Positions 1 through 7,906 of a DNA stretch of 64,000 nucleotides are shown piece by piece. The DNA lies in contig DYCF01000017.1 of assembly GCA_019418225.1 (NCBI GenBank), positions 1 to 64,000 of the forward strand. Reading direction: 5' to 3'. Below the pieces are notes generated by a model, which saw only the letters and a program-made list of their open reading frames with translations, did not search any database and was not told the origin of the DNA. This DNA is from Clostridiales bacterium (GTDB taxonomy: Bacteria; Bacillota; Clostridia; Lachnospirales; Cellulosilyticaceae). Both the position numbers and the translations under genes were made by a program. Numbering within the stretch: the first letter of the stretch is position 1; each line of letters opens with the position of its first letter.

Positions 1-60
1 TTTCACATGACTAAAAATCATGAATAACTAAAATTTATAAATGTGAAATCTATATCCATT
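1..60 (+). repeat. 60-bp upstream repeat, copy A
   Basis: This stretch is about 85% identical, with one single-base gap, to positions 4502-4560, and both copies lie 75-90 bp in front of a plus-strand gene. It starts TTTCACAT and carries ATGTGAAA at 41-48, an 8-bp inverted repeat. A TATAAT box follows at 76-81. It may be an operator, a leader structure or the edge of a duplicated segment. The copy begins at base 1, so its left limit is unknown. Confidence 0.6.
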
Positions 61-134
61 TACACATATATTACATATAATATAGTACGAGCTCTTTTAA
101 TATCTAAAAACAGCTCATTAAGGAAGTGACGATT

Positions 135-1148
135 ATGTCTTTATTTCGTATCTTATCCATTGACGGTGGTGGCATTCGCGGTATTATCCCTGCCACACTC
201 CTTACTTACTTAGAATCATGTCTTCAAAAAAACAGTGGTAACAAAAATGCTAGACTTGCGGATTACTTTGATCTCATTGCAGGTACAAGTACTGGTGGTA
301 TATTAGCCGCACTTTATTTAACACCTGATGAGACGCATCAGCCACGCTACAGTGCCGCAGAAGCACTTAATTTCTACAAGGAAAATGGTAGCCTTATTTT
401 CCACAAAAGCCTTTGGCATGTTATAAAAAGCCTTAATGGTTTTTTAGGTGCAAGATATCCAGCTACAACGCTTGACGAACTCCTTCAAAAGTTCTTTGGA
501 AGTTTACGCCTTAGTGAACTTTTAAAGCCTTGCCTTATTCCTAGTTTTGACATCAAAAATAATAAAGCTATTTTCTTTAATCAAACAGACCCCACTCAGC
601 AGCATAAGGAAGATTTCTTTGTGCGTCACATCGTTCGTGCTACTACTGCTGCTCCCTCGTACTTTCCTGTTGCCGAAATTACCTCTTGCGAAAACACACC
701 TTTTACCCTTGTGGATGGCGGTGTTTTTGCCAATAACCCTACATTATGTGCCTATATAGAAGCTCATAAAGTCAATAACTCAGCTATTTCCCCTCAAGAA
801 ACACTTATACTCTCTCTAGGAACAGGTTCACCACTTAAAACTTTTAATACACGTACTTTAAGATATGGTGGTGTCAGCCAATGGGCTTTCCCACTTCTAG
901 ATATATTATTGAGTAGTAATGCTGAAATCGTCCATCATAAAATGAAAGTCTTATTTGACGAAAGAGCCGCCTCTGAAAACTATCTACGTATTCAAACTAA
1001 TTTCACTAACCTTGGTTATCCTGATCTTCCTCTCGATGCAGCAAAGCCTAATGACATAAATTTACTATGTGCCCTATCTGATCAGTTAACGAACGACTAC
1101 AAAGAAGACCTTGATGAATTTAGCAAAAAGCTAATTGCTAATTCTTGA
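135..1148 (+). CDS. patatin-like phospholipase
   Basis: This is a cytosolic patatin-family lipid acyl hydrolase of 337 residues with no signal peptide. Visible motifs are the oxyanion glycine loop DGGGIRG (residues 10-16), the nucleophile elbow GTSTGG with Ser52, and the catalytic Asp194 in VDGG; the Ser-Asp dyad is therefore complete. The ATG at 135 is chosen because AGGAAG at 121-126 is correctly spaced for it, whereas a GTG at 126 would overlap this site. Bacterial patatins are phospholipases; some act as effectors of cyclic-nucleotide (CBASS) defence, but no cyclase gene is adjacent here, so a housekeeping or secondary lipid role cannot be separated from defence. A shared bidirectional terminator follows. 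The upstream 60-bp repeat is also found before the DUF1858 gene. Confidence 0.9.
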   Translation: MSLFRILSIDGGGIRGIIPATLLTYLESCLQKNSGNKNARLADYFDLIAGTSTGGILAALYLTPDETHQPRYSAAEALNFYKENGSLIFHKSLWHVIKSLNGFLGARYPATTLDELLQKFFGSLRLSELLKPCLIPSFDIKNNKAIFFNQTDPTQQHKEDFFVRHIVRATTAAPSYFPVAEITSCENTPFTLVDGGVFANNPTLCAYIEAHKVNNSAISPQETLILSLGTGSPLKTFNTRTLRYGGVSQWAFPLLDILLSSNAEIVHHKMKVLFDERAASENYLRIQTNFTNLGYPDLPLDAAKPNDINLLCALSDQLTNDYKEDLDEFSKKLIANS

Positions 1149-1227
1149 TATTAGTCCTTTCTCTTAATCATTTCACATACTAAAACATAATAAACAATTA
1201 AAACTTCTAGATATTAATTTTCTATGT

Positions 1228-1276
1228 AAAAGAGGTAGTATATAACACTATTATTAGGGTGCATACTACCTCTTTT
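1228..1276. terminator. bidirectional terminator between convergent genes
   Basis: A 14-bp perfect inverted repeat (AAAAGAGGTAGTAT at 1228-1241 and its complement at 1263-1276) ends in T runs on both strands. It sits between the convergent patatin gene and the subtilisin-like gene and can serve both. Confidence 0.85.
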
Positions 1277-1330
1277 AATATTTACTTATCCTTTACGACC
1301 TCATAAAGCTCGCACATGTTACTTCACCTA

Positions 1331-4300
1331 TTAACGAATATACATTTTCTTTGGTTTTCGTCTTTTCTTAAGCCATAGAACAATTAGTATAATCAAAACA
1401 ATAACTACAATTATAATCCCTCCCCCTATAATATAAGGCCTATAATTTGTAGTTCCTATAGTTTCAGGCAAATTTCCTTCAATAGCAATACTTTCTACAC
1501 TATTCATGAAACGGTAATCTGCTGTACCACCTATACCATAAAGATTATCATTACTTGCTGCACTGGCAACTCCTTCAATGCGTTTATGCCCTAAGCGATA
1601 CGAACTATTTTCCCAAGTTGCTGTATCTAACGCATATATTAGACCTGAACTTTCGAAAGAAATGCCATCTGTCATAACATAAAGTTTCTTTCCACCACCA
1701 AATACTGTATTTTGCCTATCAAGTCCTGCATATGGTAAATCCGTTCCTCGCTCTATCTGCTTACCATCATAGATTTCAGTGCTTACCACAGCACTTCCAT
1801 TATCCATGCGCCCTCCTGTAATAACCATCTTATCCTCTACGACAGCCACAATAGGTGCATAACGTCCTTCATTAAGGGAGACTACCTTCTCCCATTTCTT
1901 ATCCTTACTTAACTTCCAAATATCCTGACTAAGTGCCTCTTGTCCGGTATAATCTCCTCTTGGAATGCCGCCAACCATATATACCTCATTATCATAAGCC
2001 ACCACTGCCGCATATTCACGTGGTTCTGGTACAACTTCATACTCTTGTTTTTCCCATACATCTTCTTTGATACTATAGACGTAATAGTCATTTTTGTTAT
2101 ACTTAGAATCAAATGTTACAAACAAAATCTTATCCTTTAGCCCAGCTGCTCCACTACCAGAAGCATAACTTGCAATATTATCCGTTGCTGGCAAATCTGT
2201 AAGCCGACTCCAATAATCTTCCTTGATATTATAAGCTAGCAATGCTTGGCTTGGTTCATTATCTTCTAAGGTACCACCCATAACATAAATCATATCGCCA
2301 TAAGCTACTGCCACTGCATTTTTAAGGGTCAATGGCATAGGTGCATGATGTGTCCAGTTATAAGCTTTATTATTTATAATCAGAAGCTGTGTACTTGTCT
2401 CACCATCTCCACGTGTTAATGCAAACTCCCCATATCCATCAAACCCACCTGTATATTTAGCTGTAATTTCTGTATCTGTCCAAGCGGTTACTTCTAGCTG
2501 CTGACCATTCAATGTAAGTACACCTGGATTTATGCCAAAGAACTGCCCCTTAATCTTTATATTCCCATTGTCACCTTGTATCAATTCATTCATGACAGCA
2601 TATGGATTTTCCACCGCACGCTTCACATTAATTCTCCCATCTGAGGCAACCATTCCTGGCATAGTATGATCAACGCCACCTACAACTCTAGCACGTATTT
2701 TCGTTGTATCTTCGTTTGGAAAAAGACGCTTAAGCATAGCTACTTCACCAGTTACTACAGGTGCTGCCGTAGATGTCCCTTGAAGATAAAAATATTTACC
2801 TGTTGTTTTACCGACTCCTACATCATCTAAATAAAGTGTGCTCCCTTCAGCTATTCCTGTACAAATTAAGCGTAATTTAGTTGTCCCAGGACTTATTTCA
2901 AAGAAATTGCTATTCCAGAAGTTAATACTTTCAATATTTAAACGCCCAATATTCATCCACATATTGTTTTGATAAGCTTCCACATAACATATAGGTGGCA
3001 TGCCTTCATTCCTTATTGGACATTGACTCCAAAAGTTTAATCCTAAATATAAATTTTCTGCGGCTTCAGGAATGTCTAATGTTATCTCATTGACATATTT
3101 TATATTTGTATCCCCTTCAATATACATCTCTTCCATAGGTGAAGGGGTAAGTTGCCACGCCAGCGCATGTGTCCCTTCAAATGCCACTTGGTCAGTAATA
3201 CTAATATTATTGCCCAGGAACCCTATAATGTTATCTTCAAAATTTAATAGTATCGTATTATCATTAGATAACGTCGGAATATACGCCTCGCGATTATAGC
3301 AAGAAAGCATTGATGTTCCTGGCGCTGCTACATCCACTGTATCTTTACCATAACAAGAAAAACTCGCTAGCTGATCATCTGGTGTGGAAGCTGCTACAAC
3401 GATTGTATATGGTGAATTATAACCTGCTGGAAATGTTTTTTCTATGTCCAGATTAGCACCCGAATTACCAGCTGCACATACAGAAATAATTCCTTTTTCT
3501 CCAGCCGACCTAATGATATCTTCTAATGCTTTTGGGTTATCTGTATTTTCCCACGAATTACTGATGGCAACTACATTCACGCCTTGTTTTTGTGCTTCTA
3601 TTATATATTCATACGCAGCAATAGCTTGACTCATCATACCATTACCCGTTTCATCCATATATTTAAGTGCCATAATCTTTGTACGACGACTTACTCCTGT
3701 AATTCCTAGCTCATTATTTGCTTTGGCTGCAATAATTCCTGCACAATGTGTTCCATGTCCTATATTATCCATAGGATCATCATTCTGATCTATAAAGTTA
3801 TAGCCATGCTTTCCTGGCAATGTGGTTGTATTATCCCATATATTATCTATAAGATCTGGATGCGTGTAATCCACACCAGTATCAATAATAGCTACTACAT
3901 TCTCCTCCAATTCATCTCCCTTTGCCCATAGACTTTCTATACCTATATCAACTTGTGAACTTCTTTCATAATCAATTTCCTGATTACTTAAATACCACTG
4001 ATTAGGTGCATATGGATCATTAGGTAAAGCCGCTACATGACAACTACTATTGGCTTCTGCATAAATTACCCCTTCCAACTTATTAAAAGCATTAATAAGC
4101 TCCTTTGTACTACACGCCTTCGAAGTATAATGTGCTAAACTATAAATACCTTCTGTATTATTTTCAAAGGTATATGTGCCGTTACACACTGCATTTTTTA
4201 AGTGAATTTTAGGCGGCATATTTCCTAGATACTTAACAATAACATCTCCTTCTTCAACTTTTTTTATATTTCCCATAGCATATGGTGCACTTCCACCTAA

Positions 4301-4342
4301 TACCATAAGCAAACTTAAGATCAATGCAATTTGCCTCTTCAT
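1331..4342 (-). CDS. membrane-anchored subtilisin-like (S8) protease with kelch repeats
   Basis: A 1003-residue exported serine protease. It has a signal peptide (1-24), an inhibitor-like propeptide region (about 30-105), and an S8 domain with Asp154 (IDTGVD), His196 (GHGTHC), oxyanion Asn293 (AAGNSG) and Ser524 (GTSTAAP). The S8 domain is interrupted: about 160 residues (roughly 351-515), reading as a beta-rich jelly-roll, are inserted just before the catalytic Ser. Then follow an IPT/TIG-like domain (590-655), a kelch-type beta-propeller (about 664-965), one transmembrane helix (970-991) and a basic tail. The protein should therefore sit on the outer face of the cell membrane with its propeller near the membrane. 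The start has AGGAGG in front. All catalytic residues are present. The substrate is unknown; the kelch and TIG parts are probably for binding proteins or glycans. Confidence 0.92.
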   Translation of the reverse strand: MKRQIALILSLLMVLGGSAPYAMGNIKKVEEGDVIVKYLGNMPPKIHLKNAVCNGTYTFENNTEGIYSLAHYTSKACSTKELINAFNKLEGVIYAEANSSCHVAALPNDPYAPNQWYLSNQEIDYERSSQVDIGIESLWAKGDELEENVVAIIDTGVDYTHPDLIDNIWDNTTTLPGKHGYNFIDQNDDPMDNIGHGTHCAGIIAAKANNELGITGVSRRTKIMALKYMDETGNGMMSQAIAAYEYIIEAQKQGVNVVAISNSWENTDNPKALEDIIRSAGEKGIISVCAAGNSGANLDIEKTFPAGYNSPYTIVVAASTPDDQLASFSCYGKDTVDVAAPGTSMLSCYNREAYIPTLSNDNTILLNFEDNIIGFLGNNISITDQVAFEGTHALAWQLTPSPMEEMYIEGDTNIKYVNEITLDIPEAAENLYLGLNFWSQCPIRNEGMPPICYVEAYQNNMWMNIGRLNIESINFWNSNFFEISPGTTKLRLICTGIAEGSTLYLDDVGVGKTTGKYFYLQGTSTAAPVVTGEVAMLKRLFPNEDTTKIRARVVGGVDHTMPGMVASDGRINVKRAVENPYAVMNELIQGDNGNIKIKGQFFGINPGVLTLNGQQLEVTAWTDTEITAKYTGGFDGYGEFALTRGDGETSTQLLIINNKAYNWTHHAPMPLTLKNAVAVAYGDMIYVMGGTLEDNEPSQALLAYNIKEDYWSRLTDLPATDNIASYASGSGAAGLKDKILFVTFDSKYNKNDYYVYSIKEDVWEKQEYEVVPEPREYAAVVAYDNEVYMVGGIPRGDYTGQEALSQDIWKLSKDKKWEKVVSLNEGRYAPIVAVVEDKMVITGGRMDNGSAVVSTEIYDGKQIERGTDLPYAGLDRQNTVFGGGKKLYVMTDGISFESSGLIYALDTATWENSSYRLGHKRIEGVASAASNDNLYGIGGTADYRFMNSVESIAIEGNLPETIGTTNYRPYIIGGGIIIVVIVLIILIVLWLKKRRKPKKMYIR

Positions 4343-4501
4343 TTAATTTCCTCCTACCTGTACAAACCTTTCCTCTGCTAGTATGAATGAAAAGACATAA
4401 AAATATTACTAATCTCAAAATTACTTTTGTAGCTATAGCTACTACATTTTGGCATTCTTCTTGTTATACTATAAATTACAGTTATAAAATATATAAAATG
4501 A

Positions 4502-4560
4502 TTTCACATTACTAAAACTATGAGTAACCAAATTTTATAAATTTGAAATCTATATGCATT
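4502..4560 (+). repeat. 60-bp upstream repeat, copy B
   Basis: Copy B of the element at 1-60, in the same orientation, lying 90 bp before the DUF1858 gene. The TTTCACAT arm is kept and the opposite arm reads ATTTGAAA, one mismatch from pairing. A third, partial match (the first 17-18 bases) occurs at 1170-1190 just after the patatin gene. Confidence 0.6.
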
Positions 4561-4649
4561 ACGCGATGAATAATTTATGCTTAAATGTTAAATGAATACA
4601 TTATTAAGATTTTCTCTTAATATCATTATAATTTTAAAGGAGAATACAA

Positions 4650-4856
4650 ATGACACAAGTAACTAAAGATATGATTATTGGACAAATTATACAAATCGAT
4701 AAAGGTATTGCACCAATCTTAATGCAATCAGGTATGCACTGCCTCGGTTGCCCATCTTCTCAAATGGAATCATTAGAAGATGCTTGTGCGGTACATGGTA
4801 TTAATGTAGATGCACTTATTGAGCAAATTAATAATTATTTAAAATCATTAGCTTAG
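4650..4856 (+). CDS. DUF1858 redox-disulfide domain protein
   Basis: A 68-residue stand-alone DUF1858 protein. The family (hybrid-cluster-protein-associated redox disulfide domain) has a CxxC pair, seen here as HCLGCPSS at residues 31-38. Members are small cytosolic helical proteins that accompany redox enzymes in anaerobes; the precise reaction is not established. AAAGGAG lies seven bases before the ATG. The gene is monocistronic, with its own strong terminator, and no hybrid-cluster gene is adjacent. The promoter region carries copy B of the 60-bp repeat. Confidence 0.88.
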   Translation: MTQVTKDMIIGQIIQIDKGIAPILMQSGMHCLGCPSSQMESLEDACAVHGINVDALIEQINNYLKSLA

Positions 4857-4886
4857 TTAATAAGTTACTTTTAAAAAGTGACAAGG

Positions 4887-4929
4887 AGGTGGCGTGAAAC
4901 TATAAATAGTTTCGCATCACCTGCTTTTT
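4887..4929 (+). terminator. terminator after the DUF1858 gene
   Basis: A 15-bp stem (4887-4901 with 4908-4922, one mismatch and two G-U pairs) is followed by a five-T run. Confidence 0.85.
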
Positions 4930-5060
4930 CATTCCTTAACTTACCTTCCCTAACCTACTTTTTAAAGCTTTAAAATATCTATTACCAATCACTCATTTTG
5001 TTTGACTAAATTTTTTTATTTATCTATAATATTTAAATAAAACCCTTGTAGGAGGTACTC

Positions 5061-5987
5061 ATGAAACACATCCATTCACTTGAAGAAGGTATTGATGTTT
5101 TTAAAGCCCTAGGCTCCGAAGTACGTGTTGAAATCCTAAAAATCTTACATAATAATCCAGACATTAATATGAATGAAATAGCCAGTCAATTAAATATCAC
5201 AAATGGTGCTCTTACAGCACATATCAAGAAATTAGAAGATACGGGTCTCATAGCTATTTCTAATGATCTTTTCGGTCATGGCAATCAAAAAAACTATACA
5301 GTCTGCTTAGACAAACTCCTTGTTGATTTCTTTCCTGATCCTAGCCCTACTAATATTTTCGAAACTTCACTTAAAGTAGGTCAATATAGCGACTTTAATC
5401 TTGTACCTACTTGCGGCCTTGCCACAGCCGATCATCTGATTGGTGAAGTCGACGATATTCGTTACTTCGCCCATCCTCAGCATTATGAGGCTGATATTTT
5501 ATGGTTTACAAAAGGCTATGTGGAATACATTATTCCTAACCTTATTCCTGCCTATCAAAAAATTGATAGCCTCTCTATTTCAGCTGAACTTTCTTCTGAA
5601 GCACCTGGTTTTAATGATGTTTGGCCCTCTGATATTTACTTTTATTTAAATGATATTTTTCTAGGCACTTGGACAAGTCCTGGCGATTTTGGCGAAGTAA
5701 AAGGACTCTTTACACCGCCTTGGTGGCCTATAGGATGGAATCAATATGGTCTTTTGAAGAATCTGCTCATTAATAAAGAGGGCACTTTCATTGATGGCCT
5801 TCGTCTCTCCAATGTCACTATTGAAACATTAAACTTAGATTATAAAAGTAAAATGAAGCTTAAACTAGCTATTCCTGATACTGCCAAACATATTGGCGGA
5901 CTTACCATTTTTGGCAAAGGCTTTGGTAATTACAATCAAAATATTAATGTTCGCATGAGTTATAGCCCTATTAATCCCTTATGTTAA
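5061..5987 (+). CDS. ArsR-type winged-helix regulator with C-terminal sensor-like domain
   Basis: A 308-residue protein. Residues 1-90 are a winged helix of the ArsR kind (FKALGSEVRVEILKIL, then a recognition helix around NGALTAHIKKLEDTGL). It lacks the cysteine-rich metal site of classical ArsR proteins. Residues about 100-300 form a second, beta-rich domain with several tryptophans (FTPPWWPIGW) that I cannot assign to a named ligand family; it looks like a small-molecule or carbohydrate-binding jelly-roll. ArsR-fold proteins about 300 residues long with such a tail occur in clostridia and paenibacilli. AGGAGG precedes the ATG. No co-transcribed target gene lies downstream, so the regulon is unknown. 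Confidence 0.82.
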   Translation: MKHIHSLEEGIDVFKALGSEVRVEILKILHNNPDINMNEIASQLNITNGALTAHIKKLEDTGLIAISNDLFGHGNQKNYTVCLDKLLVDFFPDPSPTNIFETSLKVGQYSDFNLVPTCGLATADHLIGEVDDIRYFAHPQHYEADILWFTKGYVEYIIPNLIPAYQKIDSLSISAELSSEAPGFNDVWPSDIYFYLNDIFLGTWTSPGDFGEVKGLFTPPWWPIGWNQYGLLKNLLINKEGTFIDGLRLSNVTIETLNLDYKSKMKLKLAIPDTAKHIGGLTIFGKGFGNYNQNINVRMSYSPINPLC

Positions 5988-5990
5988 TAA

Positions 5991-6031
5991 ATAATAAAGA
6001 GGAGATGCTCAATACATCTCCTCTTTATTAT
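5991..6031. terminator. bidirectional terminator
   Basis: A 17-bp inverted repeat (ATAATAAAGAGGAGATG and its complement) lies between the convergent ArsR-type and ProX-like genes, with T-rich ends on both strands. Confidence 0.85.
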
Positions 6032-6034
6032 TTT

Positions 6035-6574
6035 CTAATCTTCTAGGTGTACAAATATAGGCATATGATTTACCGCTTTTAAAAATCTTTCTAACACATC
6101 TCTTGTTTTAATCCTTAAACTAGAAGTATTGACACAAGGATGACATCCCATATATTCATATCTTACTAAATCTTCATCAATTAATAGCTGTACCTTATTT
6201 GATGTATCATTCATAAGCCCCATCACACTTACTGCTCCTGGGGTAATATCTAAATAAGCTTCCATCTCTTGTGCACCTGCAAATGATAGCCTGGAGCTTT
6301 TTATCTGATCAGCAACTTGTCTACTTCTAAATTTTTTATCACCCACAACCATCAGTAAATAATATTGATCTTTTTTGCTATTACATAAAAATAAATTTTT
6401 ACACACAATAGCCTCTAGTGCTTCATCTACCACATTGCATTGTGCCATAGTCATCAGCGGCTCATGGTCTATCCTCTCAAATGGTATATCAAGCCTCTCT
6501 AATAAGTCATAGACTCTAATTTCCTTCTCTAAGCGTCCTATCTTATTTTGAGGTGCCCCTATCATTCGCATCAT
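6035..6574 (-). CDS. YbaK/ProX-type aminoacyl-tRNA deacylase
   Basis: A 179-residue stand-alone member of the prolyl-tRNA-synthetase-associated editing domain (ProX/PrdX, YbaK fold). Such enzymes hydrolyse mischarged tRNA, typically alanyl-tRNA(Pro), in trans. The invariant lysine motif is seen in CKNLFLCN (about residues 59-66), with the family features DKKFRSRQVA and PGAVSVMGL. The length matches the family. AAGGAAGG lies upstream of the first ATG. It is convergent with the ArsR-type gene and shares its terminator. No D-proline reductase (prd) genes are nearby, so general translation quality control is the likely role. Confidence 0.88.
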   Translation of the reverse strand: MMRMIGAPQNKIGRLEKEIRVYDLLERLDIPFERIDHEPLMTMAQCNVVDEALEAIVCKNLFLCNSKKDQYYLLMVVGDKKFRSRQVADQIKSSRLSFAGAQEMEAYLDITPGAVSVMGLMNDTSNKVQLLIDEDLVRYEYMGCHPCVNTSSLRIKTRDVLERFLKAVNHMPIFVHLED

Positions 6575-6646
6575 TTTCCACCTTCCTTACGATTACTTTT
6601 TAATTATTATAATCATTTTATACTTTATATCAAGTCCACACAATGC

Positions 6647-6683
6647 AAAAAGAGCATCAAGCTTCTAACAAGAAACTTGATGC
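6647..6683 (-). terminator. terminator of tRNA-Lys
   Basis: On the minus strand GCATCAAG pairs with CTTGATGC, extended inward by TTTC/GAAG, and is followed by TCTTTTT. It lies directly after the tRNA. Confidence 0.8.
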
Positions 6684-6704
6684 CCTTCTATCTTATAAAA
6701 TCAA

Positions 6705-6777
6705 TGAGCCATCTGGGACTCGAACCCAGGACCCTCAGATTAAGAGTCTGATGCTCTACCAACTAAGCTAATGGCCC
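6705..6777 (-). tRNA. tRNA-Lys (CTT)
   Basis: The 73-base cloverleaf can be read in full: acceptor GGGCCAT with ATGGCTC (one G-U pair) plus discriminator A, D arm with AGTTGGTAGA, anticodon stem TCAGA/TCTGA with loop CTCTTAA giving anticodon CTT, and T arm GGTTCGAGTCC. The 3' CCA is not encoded. It is a single gene with its own promoter and terminator. Confidence 0.97.
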
Positions 6778-6821
6778 AAATCTTATGTGTTAGAAGCTTG
6801 TTCGCCTCAACCACAAGAATA

Positions 6822-6850
6822 ATTATACTGACTTCCCCCCTAGTTGTCAA
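6822..6850 (-). promoter_or_regulatory. consensus promoter of tRNA-Lys
   Basis: On the minus strand a perfect -35 TTGACA (6845-6850) and a perfect -10 TATAAT (6822-6827) are 17 bases apart. Transcription would start near 6815, about 38 bases before the mature tRNA. Confidence 0.9.
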
Positions 6851-6944
6851 CTGAAAATATATTATTTTTTAAAATTAATTTTATGAATTTAAATATTTTA
6901 ATAAAATACTATCATCTCTTAAAACGTTAGCTGACTGTTCAAGC

Positions 6945-6981
6945 AAAAAGGTGGTAGCACTTTCATGCCACCACCTTTTTT
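6945..6981 (-). terminator. terminator of secDF
   Basis: The sequence AAAAAGGTGGTGGCA pairs with its near-complement around a short loop and ends in six T on the minus strand, just after secF. Confidence 0.87.
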
Positions 6982-6986
6982 AATAA

Positions 6987-7904
6987 CTATTTAGCTTCTT
7001 TCTTTTTACCTTTACCAAGACGACTTAAGTCAAACCATAATGGACTGGCAACGAAGATTGAAGAATACGTACCTGCTACAACACCTACAATAAGAGGAAG
7101 TGCAAATTCTTTTACTGAATCTGTTCCTAAAATGTAGAGTAATACAACCATTACAAGTGTTGTAATAGATGTACAGATTGAACGACCTAAAGTTTGGTTA
7201 ATACTGCTATTAACAATTTCTTCTGGTACAGCTTGATGCTCTTTGTAACCTTTACGTATTTTATTCTCACGAATACGGTCAAATACGATAATTGTATCAT
7301 TAATTGAGTAACCTACAATTGTAAGCATCGCTGCAATGAAAGAGTTGTTAAGTGGGATACGGAATAATGCATATACTGTTAGCATTATGAGTACGTCATG
7401 TACTAATGCCATAACAGCACTTACACCAAATTTATAATCTTTAAATCTAAATGTAATGTAAATTAAGATTAAGATTACACCTACCACAACAGCTTTAACA
7501 GCTCCCCATTTGATTTCATCACTAATAGTTGGTGAGAAGTCTTCATGAGCAAGTGGAATATCTGCTGTTAAATTATACTTTTCTTTAATAGTATTATAAA
7601 GTTCAATTCTCTTTGCATTTTCAGTTCTTTGCATTGTAATGATTACGCCCGTTTTGTCAGCAGATGTAATACGTGAATTAGCATCTCCTGTTACTTCAGT
7701 TGTAATTTTTGCAAGTTCTGTTTTGAGTTCATTTGTAAGCGGCTGCTCCATGTCAAATTGGATATATGAACCACCTGTAAATTCAATATCTTTTTCAAAG
7801 AAGCCTTTACCCTTGGCACCATTAATCCCCATTGCAAGAAGTCCTATTATAATTACTATTAATGATAATGCATAGAATTTCTTTCTATTTTCAATAAATT
7901 TCAT
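6987..7904 (-). CDS. secF: protein translocase subunit SecF
   Basis: SecF (305 residues) is a membrane subunit that with SecD uses the proton or sodium gradient to help pull exported proteins through SecYEG. Six transmembrane segments are expected and seen: one N-terminal helix (about 11-30), an extracytoplasmic domain, then five helices from about 135. Conserved features are the N-terminal FTGGSYIQF and the IVGYSINDTIIVFDRIREN motif in the membrane part. It begins two bases after the secD stop, with the site GAGGAGG inside the end of secD, so translation is coupled. Confidence 0.97.
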   Translation of the reverse strand: MKFIENRKKFYALSLIVIIIGLLAMGINGAKGKGFFEKDIEFTGGSYIQFDMEQPLTNELKTELAKITTEVTGDANSRITSADKTGVIITMQRTENAKRIELYNTIKEKYNLTADIPLAHEDFSPTISDEIKWGAVKAVVVGVILILIYITFRFKDYKFGVSAVMALVHDVLIMLTVYALFRIPLNNSFIAAMLTIVGYSINDTIIVFDRIRENKIRKGYKEHQAVPEEIVNSSINQTLGRSICTSITTLVMVVLLYILGTDSVKEFALPLIVGVVAGTYSSIFVASPLWFDLSRLGKGKKKEAK

Positions 7905-7906
7905 AA

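Noticed and set aside
135..4342. CBASS defence system built on the patatin gene
   Set aside because: No nucleotide cyclase or accessory defence gene lies beside it, and the neighbour is an exported protease.
6705..6777. Direct link between tRNA-Lys(CTT) and the PARIS-like effector
   Set aside because: The tRNA has a normal housekeeping promoter and lies 37 kb away. It is a standard tRNA gene, not a phage-type decoy, so proximity means nothing.
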